Assembly (NCBI GenBank): GCA_029168955.1
Contig: JAPDOI010001077.1
Location: 1-64,000 of the forward strand
Length of the DNA: 64,000 bases
Reading direction: 5' to 3'
Origin: Aplectana chamaeleonis
Taxonomy: Eukaryota > Nematoda > Chromadorea > Rhabditida > Cosmocercidae
In this document: piece after piece, positions 12,385 to 22,200 of the stretch
How positions within the stretch are numbered: the first letter of the stretch is position 1
How the letters are laid out: the number at the start of each line of letters is the position of its first letter
Notes under the pieces: generated by a model
What the model was told of the DNA's origin: nothing
The model's input: only the letters and a program-made list of their open reading frames with translations
Databases searched by the model: none
Program-made: the position numbers and the translations under genes

Positions 12385-13070
12385 TCGATTTTTTTCAAAT
12401 ACACCACCGATTTCCTAAAACAAGGATCCAGTGTTCAAATATTCGAATGATTCGTTCAATTGCGCCCATGTGCTACTAAAAGACAATGAAAAACTTGGAA
12501 ATTTATCTTTATTTTCTTATTTTCAGTTTCCTTTTCTAAACCCTATTCACATTGTATTTGGTGAATTTGATAGGCTTGCTCCAAGACATAGTCTAAGCTC
12601 AGGGGCAAAATCAGGAATTTCCACAGATTTGTGAAGTAGACCCACCCCATATAAAACCGGCCAAGTGTGAGCTCTCGATTATTCCAAATAAGCAAGATAT
12701 AGGAGGAAGCCACCCTGGGGCCAAATCAGGAAGCCACTTTGGCGCGCGCCTTTTACGATCTTTCGAGCTCAACAGTTGCGAGATGAGTAATGGTTTTTGA
12801 TCAATAACCCCGTTTAACCCATAATTCTTAGCCTCTCTCTTCATTCAGATCAGTTCATATATTCAGAAAATTGAAATCATATTACATCAATTTATGTTAC
12901 ATGTGATGTATGGGCCCCTCGCTCGCAGGCCAAATGTCGCCCGCAAAATGTTTTTGATGGTGAAGTATGATACTTGTAACATAAGAGACTATTACAATAT
13001 ACTTGTCATACACCTCCCTCAATGTAAGTTACATGTGAATTATCTCTACTCAAGTAAATTACATGTAGTA
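12385..13070. other. AT-rich spacer with family I trace
   Basis: No gene seen. About 12,630-12,740 resembles family I MITE text (AAATAAGCAAGATATAGG). TTACATGT palindromes recur between 12,880 and 13,065, and again at 15,715-15,950 beyond the Tc1-like element and J2. Confidence 0.4.
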
Positions 13071-13072
13071 TA

Positions 13073-14639
13073 CAGTCCGTCCCATAATTATAGGGACAGT
13101 TGAATTTTTGCTCTGCTTCTCGTAGCTTTGGAGCTAGACTATTATAGCGTGGACCATTAGATTCCTTGGTAAAATACGTAGACCGAATTTTGACGCATTT
13201 GTTTTTCTAAAGTTTTACGCATGATTTTGCTCAAAACAGTCACTTCTCGCCGTCCCATAATCATGGGGACACCCAATTTTTATCTAAATCTCTCAAGTTT
13301 CACAGAAGTTTATTAATACGAAGTGTTTTCCAATTCTTATTCATAACTGGTTTTCACAATGCCGAAGGCTGCTATGCCCTCCGATTCTGAAAGCCGCCAT
13401 TTCTGCCCTCCACGACTCGGGGATGACGAACCGAGCGATTTCTCGCCAAATGGACGCTCCGTGAAGGTCATCAGCAAGTTGGTCAAGTCTTTGCACACTT
13501 ATGGAACTGCTACACACACGGTAGGGCCAAAAGAGACCAGTGAGCGTGAGAGAAGACTTGTTATGCGAGAAGCTTTGAATTGAACGACATCGCTACGTCA
13601 GATACAAGCTCGCTTTGGGCTTTCTGTTTATCCGTGACACGACTCGTCGCATCAACGTCATCTCGGGATGCCTGCGCCCAGCAAAGATGAAGCTCGTTAC
13701 CGAGGATGATCGTTTCTCCCAACATGATACGGCTCGAGTTCGCCAAGAACAACGTGGGCCCGGATTGGAGCAAGGAGTGATTCTTTCTAAATTTTCTTCC
13801 ATGTTCCATTTGTGTTTTAACTTCTTGTTTTCGGTTGAGAAGAAGGGGGATTTGGATATTCACATCACTGGAGGGATCTTTGCAAGGACGAGCGCTACTT
13901 CTTTAAGAGGAATTTCAGAGGTGGGAGGCTTATGGTTTGAGAGGCGTTCTGTGCTTCTGGTACGGTGACTTTGGCAGTCATTCCAACCAAAACCAATCCC
14001 ACTGACTATCAGAACCTTCTCCAAAAGCATTTGTTCTCTTGATTGTGGATTCGCGCTCGAGCACTGTGCACATTTCAACAGGATAACGCAGCCATCCATG
14101 CAAGTCGCTCGAAAATGGCTTGGTTTCAAGCCAAGAACGTCTAAGTTATGAGCTGGCTGGCGCGCAATCATGATCTTAATCCCACTGCAAACATCTGGGG
14201 CATCCTTGTGTTCAGCTATATGCGGATGGGAAACAGTATTCCACCGTGCAAGAGCTAGAAATTGCGGCCTTTAACGCCTGGCACAACATTCCTCTGTCAT
14301 CGATCGGCAATCTCATTGCCTCTATACCAAATCGTATTTATCGTGTTATTTCCAAGCTTGGAGATCCCACTGATTATTGATATGTTCTATTATTGTTGTT
14401 TTTGCAGCTTGAAATGAACATTCTCCTGAACATGCCAGTGTTCCTATAAATAAGAAACAGTGAAATGTGACCTATCTGAGCAAAATCAAGCGTAAAACCT
14501 TACATAGACAACCAAGTGCACTGAAAGTCGGTCTACGCATGAGTTTTTACCGCTGAATTTAGTGTACCACGCTATAATAGTCTAGCTTTGAAGCTGCCAG
14601 AAGTAGAGCAAAAATCCAATTATTCTGTATTTATGACTG
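13073..14639 (+). mobile_element. Tc1-like transposon with TA duplication and IR/DR ends
   Basis: 1,567-bp element starting CAGTCCGTCCCATAATTAT and ending with the complement of CAGTCATAAATAC. TA lies on both sides (13,071-13,072 and 14,640-14,641). Terminal repeats extend about 200 bp. Within the left one the motif GTCCCATAAT(T/C)AT occurs twice, at about 13,079 and 13,253, separated by about 170 bp. The right end retains degraded counterparts. This is the inverted-repeat/direct-repeat arrangement known from some Tc1-like elements, where each repeat is a transposase-binding site. Confidence 0.85.
13359..14380 (+). pseudogene. Tc1-family transposase (DD34E type), inactivated
   Basis: Remnant of the transposase of the surrounding element. 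TSLRQIQARFGLS near 13,586-13,625 corresponds to the second DNA-binding helix-turn-helix region. The catalytic fold is recognisable: FSVEKKGDLD near 13,828-13,857, AFCASGTVTL near 13,947, FQQDNAAIHASRSKMAWFQ from 14,073, and HDLNPTANIWG ending near 14,197. Exactly 34 residues separate the second Asp (GAT at 14,082-14,084) from the position of the catalytic Glu, which is Ala (GCA at 14,187-14,189). The first catalytic Asp is also replaced, by Val (GTT at 13,834-13,836). Stops (for example TAA after NAAIHASRSKMAWFQAKNV) and frameshifts confirm inactivation. Confidence 0.85.
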
Positions 14640-14976
14640 TATGTGTAACATAATTCATATATCCTCAGCAACTGAGGGCCCATGCTTAACACGTTCTCCA
14701 AACCTGAACAGCATACGGGCCATCACTTAGCTTGGCGGCGACCGAAGGCCCATTGGATTGACATCCGACCGAGTGGTTACTCGCCCTGATCGATTCGCTG
14801 ATCTCTCGCTCCTCATGGTTCGTGCTAGTCGTGGGGAGGATTAGGGGATCTACATACATTATTTTCAAAGCGATCTCAAGTGCACTGCTTCCGGTATGAA
14901 GCTGTGGGTTCCAAGCTCGCTGTTTCAGTTATGGAGCAGCAAGCTTCAAGCTCCTAGGATGTCCAAGAGAGCTTAA

Positions 14977-15628
14977 AGACAGCATACACGCTCGCAAGCG
15001 TAGTCGAGATAACAGCATAGATAGGTCCGCACGGCCCGTACTATGTCGCCAACGACGTTTGAAGCGCTGAAAACTGTCCAGGATGACAATATTTGACAAT
15101 GTTTGAGCAATCTTGCCTTCCACGCCCGTATTTTCACACCCCTTCGAGTAACAGAATGAAAATCGATACTTGTGAAAACGTGTGATAATTGAGAGTGATA
15201 GCACTATCAAATGGGAGTGCACGAGAGAAATAGCTTGGTTTACTTGAGTATAACATGTCTGCATACCTATTGACTCTCGTCCACTTTCGAGAATGCCGCT
15301 CTGCTTTGGATGACCTCTTGAAATGGAGGATTTTATCAGTGAACAAACATGTTATATTGAGGTAAATCGAGTTTTTTCTCTACTGCACTCCCTTTTTATA
15401 GTGCTATCATTCTAAGTTATCACATGTTTTCTCAAGTATTGATTCTCATTCTGTTACTCGAAGGGGTGTGAAAATACGGGCGTGGAAGGCAAGATTGCTC
15501 AAACATTGTCAAATATTGTCATCCTGGACAGTTTTCAGCGCTTCAAACGTCGTTGACGACATAGTACGGGCCATGTGAACCTATCTATGCTGTTATCTCG
15601 ACTATGCTTGCGAGCGTGTATGCTGCCT
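14977..15628. mobile_element. Foldback MITE J2, ~290-bp arms
   Basis: 652 bp between TTAA (14,973-14,976) and a mutated TCAA (15,629-15,632). Arms of about 290 bp (14,977-15,265 and 15,335-15,628) are near-perfect inverted copies around a 70-bp centre. Tips read AGACAGCATACACGCTCG and the complement of AGGCAGCATACACGCTCG. The same tip bounds element J1 at 39,842-40,296 and a lone end at about 51,030-51,122. Confidence 0.85.
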
Positions 15629-15779
15629 TCAAAGGCTGCTGATTCGTACCTGAAGCAGCAACTTGAAACTTGCAGCTCCAACACTTGAGCATCGAGCTTC
15701 AACTTGCAGCTTCAATCATGTTACATGATATATAAGTGTATGTTACGTTTCATATAAGTGTACATATGGTTTCTGTTTT

Positions 15780-15906
15780 CATTCTAGTCTGACGCATGGA
15801 CCAGGCAGCTGACCGTGCAGGGTTAGCGGTCTCACTGGAGAATGATGTTTCGATTCGCGCGGGGTGATCTACCGTCGCAGCCCCGTCCAATCATCAGACT
15901 AAAATG
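15780..15906. mobile_element. Small MITE Q (copy 1)
   Basis: About 125 bp beginning CTAGTCTGACGCATGGACC and ending CATCAGACTAAAATG. A second copy in reverse orientation lies at 31,268-31,395 inside an intron of the receptor gene. Both contain CGCGCGGGGTGATCTAC. Terminal repeats are AGTCTGACG and its complement. Confidence 0.7.
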
Positions 15907-16011
15907 ATTGCGAGAACTCTATGTTACATGTAATATAAGTGTAGGTTACATGCCATATAAGAATAAGATAGATTTCGAATGCTGTTTTGAGACTCTTCCC
16001 TTCACTCTTTA

Positions 16012-16050
16012 TTGGCGAGCTTTCGGCAATAATGCCATCATCAGACCTTA
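16012..16050 (-). ncRNA. Hammerhead-like ribozyme motif of a Penelope-like element
   Basis: Read on the minus strand, downstream of the Penelope-like reading frame: GGT, then CTGATGA, a GGCA/TGCC hairpin, GAAA, GCTC and GCC, then AATAAA. CTGATGA and GAAA are the conserved core boxes. GGT and GCC can pair as a short stem I, with the presumed cleavage after CTC. Hammerheads are established in Penelope-like elements. Stem II begins with an unpaired T and stem III is minimal, so activity is uncertain. A second motif with the same downstream CCAATAAA lies at 48,786. Confidence 0.55.
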
Positions 16051-16306
16051 AAAATATGTTACAATGAATGGCGCTATCTAGGAAGGCAGAGTAGCAAAAG
16101 CTCAATCACATACCATAAACTGATGCAGTGACAAGCCGGATGTTAGATGAAGCAAGCTAAACACAGAGCGAATCGAGTTCAATGAAGAATAAGGAGCGGA
16201 AGAGTAGAAAACACACCTCGTGCGGATAACCTTAGAACTACCCCAGAGATAGGAATGGCCAAGAGCGGGGAACGCGCTATCCCACTACCAGTCTCAACAG
16301 ATCATT

Positions 16307-17525
16307 CTATTCTTCCTTCGCGTTGATCTGTGGTTTAACACGTTGGATTTCCCACGCCTCCATAAATTTTCTCTCCAACAGCCGCATGAGATGTTTGTGG
16401 AGTACAGTCACGTCAAACAGAGAACCTTCTTCTTCTTCTAAGTGCCTGTTCCTGCGGTGTTTGGAGAAACCGCTGTTTGGGTAGGCGGCTGGGTTGGACA
16501 GTGCTCTATGGTGTTCATCCAGTCGAAACCTCTGAGACCTCATCGTTTCGCCCACATAACACTCTCTGCATCCTCTACAGCGCACCAGGTATACTGCCCC
16601 TCGCAGATCACAATATTGTTCAGAGAGGCAGTATCGACAAGATTGCACCTGGCATTCTCGTTCATAAGTTCTCGTGGATGTAAGAAGTTTGTTGAGAGTA
16701 GGAGGAGAACGGAAAACCGATCGAATGGGTAGTTTAGAATCCTTCACCACGCGGTTGACCTCACGAGCTACTTTATCGCTAACGAATGGTAGTGCCAAAG
16801 TCAGTCCATCTGATCTTCTGTGCGGGAACCACGTGTTGATATATTCTCGTAGATTTCCAATGCTTGAAAGGATCTCTTCCATTTTCGTGTCAACAGCAGG
16901 ATCCGTGAATGATTCAAGCCTTTCTTTGGTTTTCAATAGATTTCGGAGAACTTCAGCCTTCATATAAATATGATTATCACTTCTCGAGTGCACTAATATA
17001 TTAGATGACGCAGCTTTCTTGAACCACACTCTCTCCTTTCGGCTTTCAACAATGCGGATCTTCGTGTTAAGAAATGGTAGGAGACCCTCCATGTCGGGAT
17101 TATCGATGGTGAAAGCTATGTTACTGTCTTGCGTGTTCCAGCTTCTCGTTCAATTCCTCGTTTGTAGTATATGATGCCACTAGTAAGAAAAGCCTTCTTG
17201 ATGTGGTCAAGGAATATGACTGCTAGTACCAAAGCGATGCGGTTCCCCATGGCCAATCCACGTTTCTGTCGGGAAATCTTATTGTCGAAACAGAAAATGT
17301 TGCACTGCAGTGTAATTTCGATGAGATTCTTGGCTTCTTTTGCGGTGAAACCCATCATTGAAATATCCTGGCGGTTTTTTTCAAGGAGCTGCAGCACTGC
17401 TCTAACGGCATCCGTGTTATTGACGTTAGTATAAAGCGACACCACATCGAAGCTTGCATAAACAGCTGACCTAGTTACTAGGCATTTATGAAGCGTGGTA
17501 AGGAACTCAAGGTAAGATACTTGAA
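16307..17525 (-). pseudogene. Penelope-like element RT/GIY-YIG protein, inactivated
   Basis: Two reading frames on the minus strand. The upstream one (about 17,525-17,116) carries reverse transcriptase motif A, FDVVSLYTNV, and motif B, RQKRGLAMGNRIALVLA. The downstream one (17,092-16,307, 261 residues) carries the linker and a GIY-YIG endonuclease: GAVYLVRCRGCRECYVGET with R-EH following, ending in EIQRVKPQINA. Between them, where the YVDD catalytic motif belongs, the sequence passes from IYYKRG directly to AFTIDNPDMEG-like text through a frameshift, so motif C is deleted. The element is also 5'-truncated. In life it copies itself by target-primed reverse transcription using GIY-YIG cleavage. 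Confidence 0.85.
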
Positions 17526-17574
17526 TGTCTCAGGTATCTTAAACATTATATGACATGTAACAAGTTTTCAATTT

Positions 17575-17775
17575 TCTGAGTAGATCGGTTACAACTGACG
17601 GAAGTTAGAAGCCTCGGACAACTCGTCCATCATGCGCCCGAGCTCAATTTTGAGGAGCCATGACTCCGTTCCCAGAGAATCGTGTACGATTCTAGAGACA
17701 GCATTGGAATCAGCGTGGGACCGTTCTCAAGATAGGCAGAAAATCAGGAGAACGGTCCTGAGGTTGGAGTGTGCC
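17575..17775 (+). repeat. Family P repeat fragment
   Basis: Text such as GACAACTCGTCCATCATG and AACTCCGTTCCCAGAG matches the repeats at 51,625-52,025 and 61,586-62,030. Truncated at both ends relative to those. Confidence 0.6.
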
Positions 17776-18880
17776 TAAATAGTTAATGATTCGTCTTGGT
17801 AACTTCCTTGATTTAATTTGTCCTCGATTTTTCACATATACTGGCAGTCTAGTAGGAACATTTATTGCGAATACAGCGCCCGTCAAAACTTTATGAGGAT
17901 TCTAAATTTGGAGCTATTGAACTTCCTCGAAAGTTTCTTGCCCTTAACTTGCACTATCATTCTCAACGCATGTCCTCAGCGCCCTCAAAGAATTTAACTT
18001 GGCCAATGTTGACTGGTAATCTCCCTTTTTCAAAACTTCAGAAAAAATGCATCTCTCTAAGACATAATGTCCACTGTGGTGACCTCACGTGTAAATATAA
18101 AACCCAACAAAATTCTAAACACAATACAGTGCGCTGTATTATGGTAGTACCTACCCCGCAAAATCTGCAAGATCTGAAATAAGAAAACAAAAATCTATTC
18201 GCCATGATCTTATCGGAATCGCAGCTGCTGAAAACTTATACTCGCAACTTTTCAGGATATAACAGCTTCTTCAGTAAATTTGCAGGCTCTTTTCGGATTT
18301 TCAGGCCGTTGCAAAACCATAGAACCCCACATGACTGTATCTGTTTTAACGAAAAATGGCATCCAAATTGATCCATTATAAGAAAATTATAAAGAGGGCA
18401 TGCTGCATTGGGATGTTTTTGTCCACTTTGTTGCTTTTCGTATTCGATATGTGGAAGCAAATGCTAAGATGTGATATGCTGGTTACATTCTAACTGTTTA
18501 ATTACCGCTGTCACACTAAGGAGATCCAAAGCATCCTCAGACTACTCTCTGCCCCGAGCCGCCTGACAGTCCGGCTCGTTCTCCCAATCTGCTAGTCGAC
18601 TTCTTTGGTGTCCGGACAACTGTTGTTGCCCTCAGAACAACGTCAGTCGCTGTCCGGGCTCCTCCGATTCGCTCGAACAGAAAAACAGTGACCTATAGAT
18701 TGAGAGAACTGAGCGAACTGTCGGGCAGCTCCGATTTCTGATTGGTGCGGCTCGGTGCCAAGAATCGCGTGAGTTACTTAATTTGTAAAGAGCGCCTGTA
18801 GCATACCATCATCAAACACCACTCACGATACAACCAAACATATAGAAACCAGAATCATGTTCTATCACAACTTAGGTAGC
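17776..18880. other. Spacer, possible small element at 18,534-18,770
   Basis: No gene recognised. GC-rich sequence at about 18,534-18,770 has weak inverted similarity between its halves (CCGAGCCGC on both sides) and may be a decayed transposon. The rest is AT-rich with short open frames. Confidence 0.35.
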
Positions 18881-18886
18881 AAACAT

Positions 18887-19069
18887 TTATCCAGAAATAT
18901 TCGCTAGAATTCCATCACTTGGCCGATGACGCGAAGCAGGAAGCACATCCCTTTTCACAGATGAGATTTCAATCCTGCTGTTCTTCTTATGCTTGAAAAA
19001 TCCTCGTATACTCCATAATATCAATGAGGCTATCACCACTGGATACCATCGAAACACTATCACCAATAT
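18887..19069 (-). CDS. Possible alternative terminal exon
   Basis: An open 60-codon stretch directly after CCTCTTTAG, reading ILVIVFRWYPVVIASLILW then RGFFKHKKNSR and ending TAA at 18,887-18,889. It is phase 0. It could replace the tail of the preceding exon by splicing, or be untranslated 3' sequence that happens to be open. With it the protein would have eight hydrophobic segments, which argues mildly against. Confidence 0.3.
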   Translation of the reverse strand: MLVIVFRWYPVVIASLILWSIRGFFKHKKNSRIEISSVKRDVLPASRHRPSDGILANISG

Positions 19070-19297
19070 CTAAAGAGGTAGACAGATTTTTGAATAGACC
19101 ACTTCCACAGAATTGCGAAATTTCACGGAATCTCGGAAATGCCTCAAACACTGAAGCGAACCATAAAGGCCTACCGTGCTGAAAACTAGTGTAAAGACTT
19201 CAACGGCTGCCTTATCTCCGTTTACAATTAGGCCAAATAGCAGTGTGAGGGGATAGGCAAGTACTATGACAACGGCGAGCACACAGTGAACAACTCC
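19070..19297 (-). CDS. Receptor last exon (TM6-TM7 and tail)
   Basis: After TTTCCTTGCAG the frame reads GVVHCVLAVVIVLAYPLTLL, then a second hydrophobic segment (VEVFTLVFSTVGLYGSLQCL), a basic tail (RHFRDSVKFRN) and TAG. It is phase 0 and so can follow exon 4. Alternatively a 57-nt intron (TCC/GTGAAA to CTCTTTAG) could join residue RDS to 19,069-18,887, which encodes a further hydrophobic segment and a basic tail ending at TAA. Confidence 0.5.
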   Translation of the reverse strand, partial: GVVHCVLAVVIVLAYPLTLLFGLIVNGDKAAVEVFTLVFSTVGLYGSLQCLRHFRDSVKFRNSVEVVYSKICLPL

Positions 19298-22200
19298 CTG
19301 CAAGGAAAGTATTTAGCTGATCTTTGGCGAATTTTATTACGTAAATTTTATTACGACTTTTACAAGATCTTGTGAGTTGCCTGACTGCAGGTAAAGGGAC
19401 TTATGCTCTGATACCAACACTTTTAGTTCCTCATTTATTCGTCGTTCACTCAAGGAAGGCTACTACCGTATGACTGAAGAGGTTTCTGCAGCCCTGTGAG
19501 GCAATCATGAGGGACGATCGGAAGTTTGATCGTATCTAGTTGTTGACAAAATCATTCTCATGAATAAAGAGCCCATCAGTCAAAGAAAAAATGTTACAGT
19601 CCAAAGTCAGTAGCAAACCAACTGGTTTTGGTAGCCCAGTGCTGCCTCCGTGCAAGAAGCAGTAGCCTCACGTCTGGGCTGCAATGCTTGAGTGAAGTCC
19701 TATCATCATGCATGCGGTCCGCAATGGTTAACGACAACGGTGGCAGTCATTTGACAAGCAGGTGACAAGTTTAATATTCGATTTCTTTCTAATATCCAGG
19801 TGATATCGGACTCAAAAAGTCGAATCAAGCCGGTTTATAATTTTGCAGAGTATACATGTGCGCCGAGATGAGGTCGCAGATTTCATCGTGGCATTAAAAT
19901 AAAAATTAAAGTTCGAACGATCCGGGTATTTCAGTGTTCGATTGATCAGAAATCAGCGAGATTCATATTCTGGTCTTGTCTATGCATACTGTTCACACAG
20001 CCTTCTACGTAGGTTCGTGATTTTTCGTGGCCCCACTCAAAAATGTTTAACATTCGATCTCTTTCTAATATCCAGATAATATCGGTCTCAAAAGGTCGAA
20101 TCAAGCCGGTTTATAATCTTGCAGAGTATTCAAGAGATCTCATGAATTCTCGCTTATCCTTCAATTTTCACTGGAATTCAATGGAGAACAGGTGTTCGAA
20201 TTGATATACTCGCTCATGAATCTTAAAGGGTTCTGCTCAAATTCCTTCATTTGCTGGTAAGTCGCAAGCAGGCCATATTGGAGTGATTTGCTGATACAAA
20301 AGCTAGCAAGAAATTTCAGCTACACCGAAAAGCCTAGCTTGCTCGGATGAGTCCGGGAGGAGCAAGTAGCAAAGCGGTCGGTTATGGCAAAATATAACAG
20401 TGATAAGGAGATTTTGACAAGATAAGCCCGATAAGCTGTCCTTACAAGGGAACCACTATAAGTCATAGTAACCATTTCAAATGGGAAGCACTTTTCTAGA
20501 GCCATTTTCAGACGAAAAGTCCTTATATGCCCATCGCAGCTGCCTATACCCACTCTGAAAGAGGTTATACGCGTTTTTTTTCTGATTTTGGTACCTACTG
20601 TACCCTCCAAAAAGCGCATTATTTTTACGAATATTCGGAAACGGACCTCATAATCGTTTTCAACGCCCAAAACTACCCCCCCTAAGCAAAGATAGGGTGA
20701 AGGAACATTTTCCAAACTTTGCTCAGACTGACAGCGTTTTGGACTTGTACGGATTTTCGGTTGGGCGTTTATTTATACCAATTAGACGTCTCTCGAAGCG
20801 CTTCAAAAAACTATTCCAGATTGGATTTGAAATTCGTCCTGGGAAGTTATTTGGGGTGCTGATAACGAATCTGAGGTTCGTTTGTCGTTTTTCCAAAGTT
20901 TTCGACTAAACTTGTTTAAAGCTTCCCACCGGCAGAAAAAAGTGACGGCAAAATCGACTTTTGACGATTTGCGGAGTGTGGCGACAGATGTGGCACAAAC
21001 CGTTCTTCTGGGGGTTATTTGGAGTGCTCGACACGAGTCTGATGTCAGTTTATCAATATTTGACAGCTCACGGTAGATTACGGTGGGTATACGGTGACTA
21101 GGTCAAAGTCTCAGATTTGTCTCAATTTCTATGTGGGGGTCGTTTGGGGTGCTGAATACGAATTCGATGTCCATTTGTCGATTCTCAAATTATTAAGGTA
21201 GATTTTGCCGCCTAAATGACATGTTACCTAGGGTAATCTACAGTAAACCTTGAAATTTCGACAAGCGAACCCCATATTCCTGTTCAGCACCCAGATTACC
21301 CCTGCATACATGTTTTTAGCAAAAGCCGGAAAACAATTTAAAACACTCTAAAAATTCCACGGGGGGTACTCATACCTTGCCGCGAAGCTTGAGAAAAGCT
21401 CATAACTTGCCCGTACAAAATGAGAGACATCCAACTGTTGGAAAGGGTACAATAAAATTTTACTCGTAAAGTTTTTTTGAGACTCAACGGATTCTCCTAT
21501 GCTAGGGTTCCTGGTCCCTCTGGGAGGAATCAAGAACTGACGTTACACTCGCTCGAGTCTCGTCGTAAGCGAAACGACGTGTGTATGATCTTAAAAATCT
21601 TAAGTGGGATATTGAGAATTGACAAATCGAAGTTCTATAAATTCAACGCCTCTAGGACACGTGGAAATTTGGAGAAAATTTCTTTTGGGACTCCCAGAAC
21701 CAACCTCCGATTGAACAGTTTCACATGCAGAGCTGACTCTGCTTTCGCCTCTTTGAAATTGAACTTTTTGAATGTGCCCCGTTCTTTTCCATCTTTTAAA
21801 CGCAAGGTTTCGAGTATTTTTCTTGCGTGGTAATGTTTCATTTTGCCTTTCGTCTATGTATATTCTGCCCTATTTTTCCATGTCTACCTTATGTAGCGTA
21901 TTAAATAAATAAATAAATAAATAACTTCTTTCAGAGTGGGTCTAGGTAGCTGCGATGGCATATTCGGAATTTTCACCCAAAACGGTTCTAGAAAAGTACA
22001 TTTCATTTGGACCGGTTACTAACAAGGGCACCAAATTAAGTCATAGTGACCATTCCCAATGAAATGTACTTTTCTGGAGCCTTTTTTTGGACGAAAAGTC
22101 CGAATATGCAAATCGCAGCTACCTAGACCGACTTTGAAAAAAGTTATGAGCATTTTTCAAAGCTTCGCGACAAGGTAAGGGTACCCCACATGGAATTTTT

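Noticed and set aside
20320..20715. 131-codon minus-strand frame
   Set aside because: Lies in the P1 arm; the mirror arm does not keep the frame.
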